Assembly (NCBI RefSeq): GCF_026914265.1
Contig: NC_069124.1
Location: forward strand, 55,941,589 to 56,005,588
DNA length: 64,000 nucleotides
DNA from: Mya arenaria
Lineage: Eukaryota > Mollusca > Bivalvia > Myida > Myidae
Direction: 5' to 3'
The translations under genes were made by a program, and so were the position numbers. Under the pieces are notes generated by a model that did not search any database, was not told the origin of the DNA, and saw only the letters and a program-made list of their open reading frames with translations. This document shows, piece after piece, positions 1 to 13,900 of this stretch (position 1 is its first letter; the number at the start of each line of letters is the position of its first letter).

Positions 1-600
1 CACACAGTTGTTCAGGACCATCCCACAATGAGGTTATATAACTCCATATTATCCTAAATACAAGTTATGGCCCCTGATTGACTTAGGTTAAAGTTTTAGG
101 GCAGGTTAAAGTTTTAGGGCAAGTTGAGATTTTCACTTAAAACTCCAATACCATTCATTTAATTGACTTTACACTTCACACAGATGTTCAGAGCCATCAC
201 ATAAGGAGGTTAGATAACTCCATATTATCTTTTATACAAATTATGGCCCCTGATTGACTATGGAACTTAGGTTAAAGTTTTAGGGCAGGTTGGGATATTG
301 TTTAATAACTTCTATACCCTTCATTCAATTGACTTAATACTTCACACAATTGTTAAGGACCATCACCCAATGAGGTTACATAACTCCATATCCTTAATAC
401 AAGTTATGGCCCCTGATTGACTTAGGTTAATGTTTTAGGCAAGTAAAAGTTAAGGGCAAGTTGGGATTTTAATAAAAACATTCTATACCGTTCATTAAAT
501 GCACTTAATAAAATTCAAAATTATTTACGACCATCTTACAACAAGAAACATAACTCCGTTTAAGCCTAAATATAAGTTATGGCCATTGATTTTATTTTAT
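1..600. repeat. Tandem repeat, ~170 bp unit, about 3.5 copies
   Basis: Units recur with a common order of landmarks: a CTTCACACA(A/G)NTGTT start, ACCATC, AGGTTA(T/C)ATAACTCC, TTATGGCCCCTGATTGAC, then TTAGGTTAAAGTTTTAGGGCA. Starts are near 1, 173, 342 and a more diverged one near 508. The array is cut by the left edge of the window. No coding potential is visible. It is probably the tandem core of a mollusc-type interspersed repeat (inference). Confidence 0.75.
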
Positions 601-3600
601 TTTTTTATTTCCTTTGAAAGGCATATTTGTATATTATTAACCACATTTTCATAATGGTAAATCAAGTTATTTGAATGACTTGCGTCATTGTTTGGGCGGG
701 TTGGTGGGAGGGCAGCATCAAAGTCACCTTATGTATCAAATAATTTTAGTTAGGTTTGACATAAAGAGACCAAACTTGATATTATTACATCGTTATTGTA
801 TTCTAAGTCAAAGCTCCGTAGTCGAACGCGCTGTCTTACGACGGCTCTTGTTAAAATGTTGAAGTTTTTTTGTTCGTAACTGTCAATTGATGACACTAAA
901 GTGATAACGATGAATAACATAAAATAGTCTAAATAACAACCTAACAACGATATAAAACCTGTATAGACTCCATTTAATATTCATTAACAATCATATAATG
1001 TTTTCAAATGTTGTATTTTAATGAAATAGTCAAATTCTTACTAAACTAAACATCTGTAATACAATTTGTACGGTTTGTACAACTACTATTTCTTAAATAT
1101 GGACATTTAAAACGACATCTGTAATGATTACTAATTTTGGCCAGAAAAGCCTTCCACATATCTTATTGACTGGACAGTGAGAAGCAGATGAGTAGCATAT
1201 TCGTTGGTCACTACGCCACGTGTTTTGGTACCAGCCATATGTTTACGGCAAATTACACCAATTCGAAAGTAACTACAAGTAAAACAGGTAAACACATAGG
1301 ATATTTTTAAGTAACGCATGGCAGTGCACCAAAGCATGGTCAAACCATATCAGATAATGTGCTAGTTTAAATCTTGGTTGATTTCGAGTGTCTGACCTAA
1401 CTAATGAAAGCTCTATTTGAATCTTGAAATCGAATATTGTGTGTCTTACTGCCTCTATAACGCTGTGTTGGTTTGACACAGTCATGAAAATTACTTACAA
1501 CAGAACAGATTTAAACTGCTCAAAACCTCTGAAAAATGCAATTTTCTTAAAGCATTAATAACGCTTTTTGCCATAAAAGATTAATGTTCGATCATTAGTA
1601 AGTGAAACTCCGATCTTATCTTTAGTTAGCCTTAATATATCTCTGGTTTCCACACTTTTACGCAAAAATTGGCGCATTGCAAGTCAAATGAAGTTGTCAA
1701 TAAGATCAATTTTTGGACTGCCTTCTTATATCACTGGTTTCCACACATTCACGCAAAATTTGGCGTTAGCCAACATAAAAAGAAGTCAAAACGGTCAATC
1801 TCTGAGAGTGCAGCTGTAAAATATGCTAATTAAATTTCTCAAAGATGCTTCTTGTAAAGTGTATGGCGAAGAAACATTGATATTTCATATAACATTATTT
1901 TCAAAATGGAACCATACGCGAAATGGTTCGTTCCTTGGCTTAAATGATACAATACAAACTACAATGACAAGCCCAGAAGTAAAACATAATGTAAACCCTT
2001 CTTCTATGCATACGGCAAATCAACAAAAAACACTGAACATACAAACGACAAACAGACCACACACGCATCAAAATAGCTTGATCAGTGAAGCCAAACTTCA
2101 TCAGTTACCGCTAATGCAAAGAAAGGGATGCTTATCTCTGAACATATCATGCACAACGAGTTAAACATAAATTAAAAGCGATACAGAGACTTTGAATATG
2201 CACATAAGAAATGAACACACAATAAAGATTTTCACTATGTCATCAAAAATAATCCAAACGTGTTGATGTGGTGCAATATACTCACTGGAAAATGTCTTCT
2301 GTTTTACATTACATTGTCCATTTGCTTAGATTGGCAATCAATGACACAAGGCAATAGATCACGTGTTGCTGTCTCTTTTAGCAACAACATTAATGATACA
2401 TTCCTGTTTCATCACTATATGACTGACCCGACCACATCTATCACTTTATACAGCTTATGCAGTGTTTAATATCAGAACCACCCTGTCAGTGTTGAGTTAT
2501 TACACTGCTCGCAATAAAGCAGGTTTCAATAGCTAAATCTGTTTGATTGATTGACGCCTCTGTCAAATTTACAATAAATCACTCGTTTACACTGGCTATT
2601 CAGAGCCTATGTTCTTCTGACCAAACTCTAGACGTTTCATCGATTAAACTTCGCATACGCATTGACCTGCATTTTCGTCAAATTCTACAGGCCAGGAAAT
2701 AAAACATCATTTTAAAATATTAATAAGGCAGTTCGTTATACGGATAATTACACACCCTTAACTTAATAGACGAATATCGTTTTACTCTTTAACATTTTAA
2801 TTGTCAATAACAAATTAATTAGCTTTATCTTATACTAACACTAATATTTTAACAAAATAGATCTGTTAATCGATGAAATAGACAATTCCTATCTTTAGCT
2901 TTTTGATAACTATTTCAGAGGCGTAGCCAGGCTTTACTGAATGTCACGCATGAAAGGGGGCGGGTGTGGCTGGGGGAATATCCCCGTAGCAGGTTTGGGG
3001 TTCGGGGTGGGGGGGGGGGCACCCCCAGGGAAAAATGGACTTGAAATTGAACTTCCATGTTGAGCTCTGAGGTGTATTTGGAGGGATTTAAAGATTCGAG
3101 GCCGCCGATTTGTAGTAATCAAGTGATTGATTAAGCCTCAGTAAGCTATCTAGCACAGAGAAGCAATGCTTACTTTAGCTGATCTTCCTTTCATTCTGAA
3201 AAAATGGTTAGTAAGAGCGAGGAACACGTAAACTATGCATCAATTGGCAAAGTTTCGAACATCATTGCATCAACTGTCTGTTGAAGCGGGAAGATATACC
3301 AGCACACCACAAAATGTATGACTGTGTAAATCATGTTATATGAATTTAATCGGAACAGAATATTATTTTCTTTAAGCATATGCAAAATACAGAGAACTAC
3401 GAAACATTTTTTTCAAACCATATTTTGCCATTGGCCTTCAATTAACAAATGTGAGACTTTAATGAGTTCAACATCAAAGAAAATTATTCATAAGGTTTAA
3501 AAATAGATTTATGTTTTTATATATTAAAGATGCACTCTTACTCCCAGATAAGATTTACCTCAATTATTAATATTGTTTTAATATTCCAAAAAGGATGGAT

Positions 3601-4100
3601 GAATGTCGAAAACAATGGTTCTTATGAAGGATACCGAGTTTAATTTGAAAGAAATAAGCAAAAAAACACGGTATTTCTACCTTATGAGACTATAGTAGAT
3701 CACTGTAAATCTTTTAGCATTCACCAGTCATTTAACATTTTTGCGTTTTCAGCTATTAAATACACGGTTATAAACTTGTTATCAGTAATTCATATTTTCC
3801 ATAAATGAATTATTTAGTAAGTAGTTAAAGGTTTATCAGTCGAAATTGATGTGTGTTATACATGTGTATGTATTGATTTTGAATAAGAGTGTCACTTTAA
3901 GCAAATTGTAACTCGAATATTATAAATGTTATATCTTCGAACCAACATTTTAATATCAATTCACCAATCGTATACCCTTGTTAATTCATGCCTTATCCAA
4001 TTTATATTGTATTGTTTTATGCAATAAAAGTATGGAATGGAATGTTGTATATCATTGTGTTATGTTTTCGTTAATTTAACAATGAATGAAATAAAAAAAG
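601..4100. other. Gene-free AT-rich stretch
   Basis: No ORF with recognisable homology, exon pattern or RNA gene was found. Small points only: an imperfect direct repeat with the core TGGTTTCCACAC near 1,645 and 1,736 (about 92 bp apart), and a G-rich patch near 2,955-3,030 with a run of 11 or more G, next to a GGCGTAGCCAGG motif of the kind often seen at the ends of short DNA elements. Confidence 0.5.
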
Positions 4101-4702
4101 GATAAGGCCACACCAAATTAATAACTTGTTCATCGGATTTCCCGCACCTATTTTTTCATAAAAGCCAAAAAAAGTATTTTTATTTTTTTATCACTTGCGT
4201 AATTTTTTTACGAGCGCTAATTTGTTTAGTAGAATGTAGCCTTTTCCCTTATAACCGCGTTTTTCGGTCGTAACAATTATCAAAGCACCGGCGCAATCAT
4301 GCAACCGCTCTAATTAGAGTTAAAAAGGTTTAAAAAACTGAAAAACAGTGGTTTTGAGTTCTCTCATTTATGAAATAGTTTAAAGAAATACATTTGCTTG
4401 ATCACAAATAGCATTTGTTTGATCTCAAAACTAATATTTGTATAGAATTATCTTTTAGTGTTATCATTCTTTCACTGGATGTTATCCTTGTACTGTTTAC
4501 AATATCATTGTTTAGTTAATAAGTGAATAAAATGTGAGCAAAAGTGAGTAAAATGATTATATATATATTTGTTCGCTCTTCGCTCGCTCCTCTTTTTTGC
4601 TAAATGCAAAACAAAAATGTTTATTATTATTTCGCTCGCTCGCCCCATTATTTTTTGAAAAAAAATCCGATGAACAAGTTATCAATTTGATATGGCCTTA
4701 TT
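4101..4702. mobile_element. Non-autonomous DNA element (MITE-like) with ~40 bp TIRs
   Basis: The left end (4,101-4,140) and the right end (4,663-4,702) are inverted copies of about 40 bp that share the core TAACTTGTTCATCGGATTT exactly, with a few differences and a one-base indel elsewhere. The ~600 bp interior is AT-rich, has CGCTCGCTCGCC-type runs near 4,570-4,645 and codes for nothing. No transposase is present, so this is a non-autonomous element. I could not assign a superfamily because the target duplication is unclear. Confidence 0.75.
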
Positions 4703-7200
4703 CTCAATTTCCAACTTAACCGTGCCATTTTTTGATAGTTCAATAGTTATTGTGTTGCAAAATGTTACATTGTTCGTTAAATTCTTGATTTAATTTATCA
4801 ACCAATTAAACACAACATCAAAGAAATCCGCTTTGTTAATGCAACACTAAATGTGATAACATGATATTCAAGTAAAAATAAATTCAAATTATGATATTTA
4901 TCTTTATAGCAAAATTTAATGAGGAAGAAAAAATGTCAGAAAGAATCTAATGATAACGCACAGGTTGAATATAGATGCAATTGCGTTTGAAGTTTAATTA
5001 ACCATGAAAGGTGAAAAAATGGCAAATGATATCAATAATCATTTCTTGGTTACAACTTGTCCGTCGTCAGCAGTTTGATTCAAGATATTCCACCATTGGC
5101 AATGTTTAAGGTTTTGGTAAACCTCCGCAAATTTTCAAATAAGGCCACTCCTTTTTTATTTTTTGGTTTACAAGAATTTTTGGAAAAAATGTCCACCGGG
5201 TGGTCGAAAAAAAAAAAAAAGGAAAAAAAAACACAAAACATTCTCTTTAAGGGTGAAAATCAGAGAACAACATAAAAACCTTGAAAATATATATCATTTA
5301 CTTGACATTTTAAATTTTTAAACTGCTATTGATGCATGTTTTAATACACTTGGAGTGTATTTTAGTTTCAAAGTTGAAATCTTACATTCTGTGGATATAA
5401 AACATCAATGAAATTGACTATAAAACATGGTTACATGTATAATCTACACTTTTTATCAAAGATACATTGAATATTACTCAGCAAGACATTTGTTTAGCTT
5501 TAAGGGTATGCTAAAGCAAAAGTGAATGCAGAACACTTAAAAACTGACACATATTAAATTGAAAAAAAGAGAAGGCGAATTTTACGCATTAAAATACACA
5601 ACAATTGCACTGTATTAAAACAATATATTACATTTTCTAAACATCGTTTTAGTTATTTCAATATTGGAAAATGTCAATAAAGTGAAATAAATAATAACCA
5701 ATTTTGTAAATAAGGAGGTAACATTTTATGAAGACATTTGAGCTTTAATTTTGTGAAAACAATTCCAAAAAAAAACAAAAAAAAAACTAGACCTACATTT
5801 GAGTTTTAATAACCTTTACCATGCGGGGTCCTAGTTGTGTGTAACCCGATCCATGCTAAGTCCGAATATTTTCGGACCGGGATATTTACCAAGGGATGTT
5901 CACCAAATCCATTTCAAATTCAAATATTGCAGCAAATTACCATATCAGTACATAAAAATCACATAGCAAAATAATAAATCTAGCATGTGACTTAACTTTA
6001 TGTACCAATGATAGTAACAGAGAAATCCATAATTATGTATCGGATATTTTCATCCTCTACCAACTCCGCCATTTTTATAATTAGACCCGCCGGTTTTGTA
6101 AACCAATTTATATAAAAGTAGTGGCCTAAATACCAAAATCCCTAAATTCATTTTGCTTCGCTTATTTAAAACCGCCGAGGGATAACAGTGCTTTTTACGG
6201 CTTTAATTCAAGAAACATCATTATAAAATTTCCTTGGTTAAAATCATGCTTCATATTACTCTGACAGGCAGATTGCTTAGCTAACCGCTATCATAACTAT
6301 TACTTATTCAGAAGACGTATTTGGCAAACATATGACATTTGCCCGCATTATCAATTCTGAATGTTTTTTTTATCTCGTTGTTTGTTTCTTGTCTTTTCTC
6401 TAAACATACTTAAAATTCTACATAGTGACAGTGACTTGCCTTTTTTGTTGTGTTTAAATGTAATAAACCAATTGAATTAATACCTACAAAAATATTCTAG
6501 CACAGACAAAAATATCCATTGTAATCGTTCAGTGTAGGTTTTTTTCTAGTTAAATTGCTGTGAAGACAGTAAACTTCGTCTACAACCTGTTGCTTCTAAG
6601 ATTAAAAGGTCGTTTGTATGTATTACCAGATGATTTAATACGACGCAGTCACAAAACATGATTGTCAAGATTAAATTGAATATACTGACAAGCCTCTGTT
6701 TAGATATACCCATTCAGCTGATTAAAGTCAATAACGGCTGACTGCTGATTTGCGAAAATAAACGTAAGATTTGTCCTAAACACCAAATTTGGTCAAAATT
6801 GGCAAAACCTCATGTGTAAAAAAGGTTTTTCATTTTAAGGGCAAAATTAAGAACATATTGGGGAGATTGGGATTGTCTTAAAAAAAATTAATTTGTCTTA
6901 CTCAAATTATAATATTAGACTATGATTACGACCCATCGTCATTTTCATGTTCCAGTTAGGACTCATTGTTGGACAATGACTGGTCAACTTTTAAATACTC
7001 TAAATTGCTGAAATAATGTAATTCTGTGAGAGAAGTTGTTGTCCTTTCTTCATTCATTTATTTATAGAAATAGTTTTCATCTACATTTTCTTCAAAGGGA
7101 CTATACACCAGATGGTCACCAAAAACGTTTTTTACTAAACACGAATCTCCGGACAATTATTTCATAAAATGTTTTACTATTTGATATCATAATAAAATTA
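4703..7200. other. Gene-free AT-rich stretch
   Basis: No convincing gene. Homopolymer A runs occur near 5,208-5,230 and 5,768-5,789. The short ORFs here are low complexity and lack family signatures. Confidence 0.5.
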
Positions 7201-7204
7201 ACCA

Positions 7205-7305
7205 AAATGTAAAAAAAAAAAATCAAGTCAGAGACCGGGTTCGAACCAGTGTCGCCAAAATTGACGTGTTGTGATGTTTCCACTGTGCCACGAAGGCTCA
7301 CCCAA
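7205..7305 (-). mobile_element. tRNA-derived SINE head (remnant)
   Basis: Read on the minus strand there is an A-box-like TGGCACAGTGG (7,280-7,290) followed about 35 bases later by a B box GGTTCGAACCC (7,237-7,247), then a short stretch ending in a T-rich tail near 7,210-7,222. The ends do not pair as a tRNA acceptor stem, so this is not a functional tRNA gene. Spacing and boxes fit the pol III promoter head of a tRNA-derived SINE. Confidence 0.5.
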
Positions 7306-8199
7306 AACGGTTGAATATTTAAGCCATATACCTAACTTAGCAATATCACGTGATAACATCGATTAGCCAATCACGCATAAGGAATGAATTTTACTTGGTA
7401 GACTAACCTAGTAATATTTTTTAATGAAAAAATACGAAAAAAATGCGAAAAAAAATATTTGTAAAGTTGTACTTAAGTTAGTAAGTTGCAATGCATTGTA
7501 CACATCGATATCAAGTTAATGTCAGTTTCGACAATTTTCTACTTTTTTCGCTATTTCATTATGAAATTGTAACTGCACTGTAAAACGACCAGCAGCTTGT
7601 CTCATATTATCAGTGCTAGGACAACATAGGATTCCTTGGTAATCCCAAAGCCCCAAAGTCGTAAAACAAATAGGCCCGGATTGTCAAATAATTGGACTCG
7701 TGCAGACGCTTCTCAGTAATTATATTAATTGTTGAAAGTAGATTTTTCACTCGGAATCTATCGAATGTGCCAATATTATGACAGTGGTAAATAAAATATG
7801 GCTATTCGAATTATGGGTCGTCATGTGTATATTTGATATCATATAACACATACCATAAGCATTCCCCATTTAGTGCTTTGTTTTGGGGTAAACAGTATTT
7901 ATTCATATGTTGTTAATATATCAGCACGTTACAAGTATACAGGGTAAAGGATTGAATATATAGCTTAGAGCTAATATTAAGACTTCTCTCCTTATCTATA
8001 TCATTAATACATCGATATAGTATAAACAGCTTATAGCAATATAGAAAAATACATGTGGTAAGGTTGTCGGAAGCCACAAATGTATCGTTTTGTACAAAAC
8101 AATAGCGTAGACAGTAAAGTATTTTTTATTCATAAGTGAAAATAACTTAAATAGGAAAGAATCGGTAGAAAAGATAAAAGGGAGAATAAGAGTACATGT

Positions 8200-10975
8200 A
8201 GGTATAAAGATTCTTTATGCGGAGTTTTGATCGGTTGTGGCAGAGAAAGGAGATGTCAGGAGTGAAAGGGGTAGTAAGAAGTAGGGTATGTGAACTGGTT
8301 TGGGCTCGACTTTCGGGGACACTCCCGAGTAAGCCTTTATAATAGATTACGAAAACCTTTTCGAGGCTGAGATGAACTTATGAACATCGCGAAATAAGTT
8401 ACGGTTTGTTATGTCATCAGAATGAGGACTACCGAATAAGAGTGTTTGTAAATTAACAGGTTGAGGTGATTGGTAATTTTGAAAGAGAATCTGTCTCTGG
8501 TTGGGAGTGAAAGAAGTAGTGTTCGGTCGTTTCTATCTGGCCACACTGACAGTAGGTGTCTGGAATTATGTTCTTCGAAAACAAGTGCTCCTTTAAAATA
8601 CTACAATGGGTCCTTATCCTACAGTGCATTATGGAGTCGAAACGATTGCCTTCATAGTAATATGTTGGTAGGTTTGATTTTTGATAAAGTGTGGATAGTC
8701 GTGATTTAAAAATCGACACAGTTTCAGACTCTCGGATATAAGAAGGAAGAGCGTTCCATAAGGCAATAGTGGTTGGGTGAATGACTTTGCGAAAACCTGT
8801 GTATTACAAATGTAATTTCTTGTAGAAGCAGAATTCCGTAGATTATAGGACGCAACAATCTGTACTAAGTTCGGGCCGAGAGTTGAAAGGTAAGTTGGTG
8901 TCATGGAATTTATCATCTTATAGAACAGTGTGAATCTGTGTTGCTCTAGGCGTTTCCTAAGTGGTTTAAATCCAGCCTCTTTATAAAGCTTATCAGTATT
9001 AACAAGCTTAGTGGCACCAGTGATAATTCTGAGTGCTTCTAACTGAACTTGTTCGAGTAGATTTTCATATCGAAGGGTGAGGTTTCACCATACAGTGGCA
9101 CCATATCCAAGAGTCGGCCTAATAAACGTCTTGTACATTATTTCAATGGACTTCCTGTCTAGGGCGAACTTGAGTGATCTGAGAGCATGTACTAGAATAT
9201 GGTTTTGCCATGAGCCGTCATTTGAGAAAGTGAGCCCAAGATGTTTGTGTGAGGTAACCTCTTGTTTGTGACTTCCATTCATTAAGACAGGAGGATAAAA
9301 TGGTTTGTAATTTTTCCGTGATATGATAAGGGATTCTGTTTTTTTGTGGGTTAAATGAAACTAATCATTGCGCAGCCCATTGGGAGATTTTTTGGATATC
9401 CGCATTCAGAGATACAGAAGCAGTAACAACAACGGTCATCAACAACCAAGTATAAGCTTGTATCGTCGGCGAATTAACGTATCCCTGATTGAATTTGATC
9501 AACAGTGTCATTCATAAAGACAATTAATAGTAATTGCCCAAGTATGGACCCTTGCAGGACACCAGCTTGAAGCTTCAGGAGTTTTGACTCCGATCCATTG
9601 ATAACAACTCTCTGAGAGAGGTCTAAGAGATAGTTCGAGAACCAGCGGAGAAGAGGGCCTGAAATTCCGTTTGATTCAAGTTTACGTAATAGTCCCTTAT
9701 GCCAAAACCTATCGAAAGTTTTTGAAAAATAACAAAAAAATACTCGAACTTCTTTGCCGGTATCTAGGGCCTGACAAAATGTATGATAGAGGGAGGCTAA
9801 TTATTTGACTGTTGAGTTATTGGGTACAAAGCTAGACTGAAGAGATGATATTGCATTTGTTGAATAAAGAAAGTTAAACAAGTGTTTCTGAATTATTTTT
9901 ATGATTAAATTGCACAGATAGAGAGTGGTTAAATAAATTGCAGAGTGGACCGCTGATCTCAGTGGTGATTTCTTTCAGAATCCTGCTGTTAACCTTGTCA
10001 GGACCTGTCGCCTTACCAGTGGCTAGAGTCTTAAGAACTGATGAAACTTCATCCGGTTAAAATATCGATTGAGGATAGGTGTTGAGGAATAGAAGGTTGG
10101 TCGATGGGAGGTTGATCTTTGTCGGCGTATTCAAGTTTTGCTTGGAGCTGAAAGAAGTTATTTAAGAGGTTGGCCTTGTCTGTGTCGTCTGAGATGTAAG
10201 AATCATTGTGTCTGAGTGGTGATATTGATGTAGATGTCAAATTTGTGTTACTAAATTTCCTCAGTATTTTCCAAAAGTCTGTACATGTAATATTTGGTTC
10301 TCTGAGTTTGTTTTCTAATTTATCTGTGTGCTGTGATCGTGCTTCTCTTATTGTATGTAGAGTTAGATTTCTTAAGTGTTTGTAATAGACCCAGTCTGTT
10401 GAATGTTTGTAGTCTTTGCTTTGTCATATGCTTGTTTACGTCTACGAATGAGTGCTCTAAGGTTGTCATGCATCCAAGGACGCTGAGATTTCTTATAGTT
10501 ACATTTTAGTTGGTATCGTTTCCTTACAGAAGGGCAGTATTTGGGATGCAAATTCGGTCGCGTAATTGTTAATGTTATCATGTTGTACTAAATTCCAGAC
10601 AAAATCTCTTACTTTTTGACGGAGGAGATCATAGTTTCCTAATTCGAAGTTCCAAATAAGACGTTTGAAAGTAAGGTGGATAGGCTTAGATATGTTAAGT
10701 GAACAGAACACCGGGCAATGATAACGCATGGGTTGTTCCAGGATATACTCCCCCACGCCACTTAATGTTAAAATATTTTTATTTGATGTGATAAATAGGT
10801 CGATAGAAGGCGAGGATGCTTCCGTGAAATGAGTTGGGGACGAGATGAGTTGCTCTAGTCCGTACTGGGGCGTGATATTCTCATTAACAATTTAATTGTC
10901 GTTAATTAGGAGATCAAGAGGGAATAACAAGGTCATGATTTCATTTGGTGACGTAATATTACACAATTTTTACCT
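8200..10975 (-). mobile_element. Non-LTR retrotransposon (LINE), 5'-truncated and decayed
   Basis: On the minus strand the remains of one LINE ORF2 run from about 10,970 to 8,230. In order they are: the end of an APE-type endonuclease (10,600-10,970, with a SPSIDLFITSN-like patch and a RYHCPV motif), a linker region (10,370-10,580), and a reverse transcriptase. The RT core includes a KTFDRFWHKGLLRKL patch near 9,690-9,730, a GVLQGSILG motif near 9,540-9,570 and the catalytic FADD box at 9,462-9,473. The C-terminus has a Cys/His patch (TYCQCGQIETTEHYFF, about 8,500-8,560). Frameshifts and stops break it into many small ORFs. The upstream part of the endonuclease is missing, as expected from incomplete target-primed reverse transcription. 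The layout fits the jockey/CR1/L2 group; the exact clade is not resolved. Confidence 0.85.
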
Positions 10976-13900
10976 GGCAGAGTAAACTCTGCATTACTTA
11001 TATTAAGCAACTCGGAGTTCCAGCAGTTCATATATCAAAGTAAATATTTTCTTTGCAGTGAAAAAACAAAACGTTTTATGAAGTAACAGTAAGATGATAT
11101 TTTACCAAAAAAGCATCAAAGAAATACCTTTCACTTATGTTTGAAAGTATTGCAGAAATTGTTCAATTTGACAAAAGAGGTAATTGTATGGACAATCGAA
11201 GGTTTTAAGGTTAATTTAACAAAATTATGTTCAAATGAGTATGTGGTCGTTATTGTTTGGTGGTTGTCTTAAAAATGTAACATATAAATTGTAATTATAT
11301 TTTAACAAATGTTTAAGAATGTTCGCCAACATTACATTTTTAAGATATTCTCTTTAAAGAGACGGAAATACACACTATTTTTAATCAACCATTACGTATT
11401 TGACGGGATACGGAGGCAGTCGCGAAACCAATACAAAACAATTGATGACAATATATGCCAAAACTCGGCCAACATCGACCAAACTCGGCCAAAATCAACC
11501 CTACTCAGCCAATATTGTTTACGGTTTGATATTACAGTCGTATTTAACCTATTGGTGTTTTTTACGACTATTATATTTTTGTATTCCGACAAAAAGAGGA
11601 CGAAGGTGAAAACAATCGTTTTGACAAACGATTTCCGAAATAAGGGCGTCAAGGCATGCTTCCTTAGACTACACAATACTTTATTCATAAGTATGTGCTA
11701 TGTCACTAAACCTATGCATTTCAAAACCAGCAAAATCAAGTCTAGAAAAGTAGACACCATAAATGAATAAGGGAATGTAAGTTATTTGAATTGTTTTAAC
11801 CAAAATATCGTACCATACGTAATAGTCTGACGTGTGACAATTATAAGGATCATATTTAAAATAAATATCATTAATAAATTGTATTTGATACTTTAAGTAT
11901 TTGCTATGAAAGACTTGAATGAATGGTGTGTGTGTGTTGTGTTTTAAAATTCTCGAATCAACACGAAATTCGAAGTCTTTTGATAATTATGAATGGTATG
12001 AAAAAGAGATGTGAGACAATTGATAACAACTTGGCACAAATACGATCTGGTGTTTGTTAATGTTATTACTGAACTTGCAATTGCCTAATAAAGAAACGGT
12101 CATTAGTTTACAGCAATTAGCACTTAAAAATGCCAACTACTATGTTACGCTCCCGGGAATATTTTTAAAATGTAAAATAAATCAGATCTCCGGACTGGCT
12201 TATAAAGGGGATTCAGATTGCGACGTCAAATATGTAATTGACGTTAATTTTTACAAAAATGGACTTTTATTTTTGTTCACTGCAAACGATTGCCTTACAT
12301 TTCCATGGCATATTTTACATTACCACACAAAGTAAGATTTTTACTATATAAATTTTAAATAAACTAACTTAGATTTTACAAACAAAGTCTTGTAAAGCAA
12401 TGTTACTACTTGCCGTTTTCCGAAGGCCGATTTAAACGGTCACGAAATTCACGCGTCTGACGATAGGTGGCTCAAGACCACAGTTATCTGCCCCCCCCCC
12501 GTTGACCAAGATCCGGATGTGTATACAGAAAAAAGAGCTCTTGTGTTCAAGTATCAATATTTTATTAAAGTTGAATGAAAGAGAAGACACAGGTGGCCTT
12601 TTTGCATAGAGCTTAGCACAATTTGACACTATATTGCAAAAACTGATAGTTTTCAGTGTAAAAATTGGAAAAATCATTCCCTGTGGAACTATGTAAATTG
12701 GTTGTTTGTAGCCTTATTCCGTCTTGCCCTCAGGGTCATGTATTACTTCTCAATTTTGTGAGACACCGCATTGGTCAACCCTATGTTTTCCTGTGATTAA
12801 ATTGTGTGTCTTTGATTGTTCTACAGCAGCCAGTTACTTGTTATTCAATTGGAACTGTTTTAAAGTGAAAAGCCAGGTTAGTGTCTATATGAAACATATA
12901 GTAAAAATAACTGTGGTCTCACGCCAGGTAGGGTACCTGCTCATCATTTCCGGAGGCGCTTCTTGACGTTTGCTGAAAACGAATGTAATAAAATGAAAGT
13001 ACAAATCCAGCCTTTAAAAGGGTGTTTGAACCGAAATACAATGTTCATACATGTGCCTTACATAAAAAGAGTGTGTCATTTTACTGTATTTTTGTTTCTA
13101 GACAATCAGTAATGAGACCATTTATATGAATCGATCTTTGCAATATTGTGCCAGTTATCGCTCACCACGTCAAAAGCATTCAGACCTTCTTGAATATTAG
13201 CTAGATGGATATTCGACTGTTTAGATTAATGTACACTTTGTATGCGTCTTGTGTATCACCTTCGCTTTTTGGGAATCTGATAGTTTAGACACATTGGTGT
13301 CATACAACTGCACTTGTTTATGCTATATAAAGTATATGTCACGAGTCGTCATAATTTTATTATATTACACTAATTTATTCAATCTGATCACCTTTATTCA
13401 AATAAACCTTTACAAACAGAATTAAAACTAAACGTACAACTGTTTGGAATATTACCAATTAAGCAATTATTGTTTCTAATTGACTTGTATACAAACATTC
13501 GGGATGATTTTCTTGTCTACGGACATGAAACGCAGTTGCTAGATGGGAATAATACGTAATACTATGTTTCCGGGTTCTGGTGAACATTGACGTTAATGTA
13601 CAAGAAGAGCAAATGGCCACAATAACGTTTTCGATGCTAGAATAAAACCTCTACTGTTTTCTTACGGGTTATGAAATAAATACAAACAACATACGGAGTT
13701 GCTAGCTAGCTATTCAAGCTAGCATTAGTCGCTTCAGAAAAATCATTTTTATAAACATCAGAGTGTTGATATGCTATTGAAAGTAGAAAATTACCCATCA
13801 CTTATGGTGTAGCTATAAACTTGTCAAACATAATTATGCAGAATCTGCTCTTGGAGATGGAAATTAATTTTCTGTGGCACGTTTGTAACCAAGATCTATA

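Noticed and set aside
1823-2164. 113 aa ORF
   Set aside because: Low-complexity polar composition with no recognisable domain or exon context.
7205-7305. Functional tRNA gene
   Set aside because: A and B boxes are present but the acceptor stem does not pair, and a T-rich tail follows as in a SINE.
11309-11770. 153 aa ORF, also open on the other strand nearby
   Set aside because: AT-rich, no motif, and the overlapping opposite-strand ORF suggests chance.
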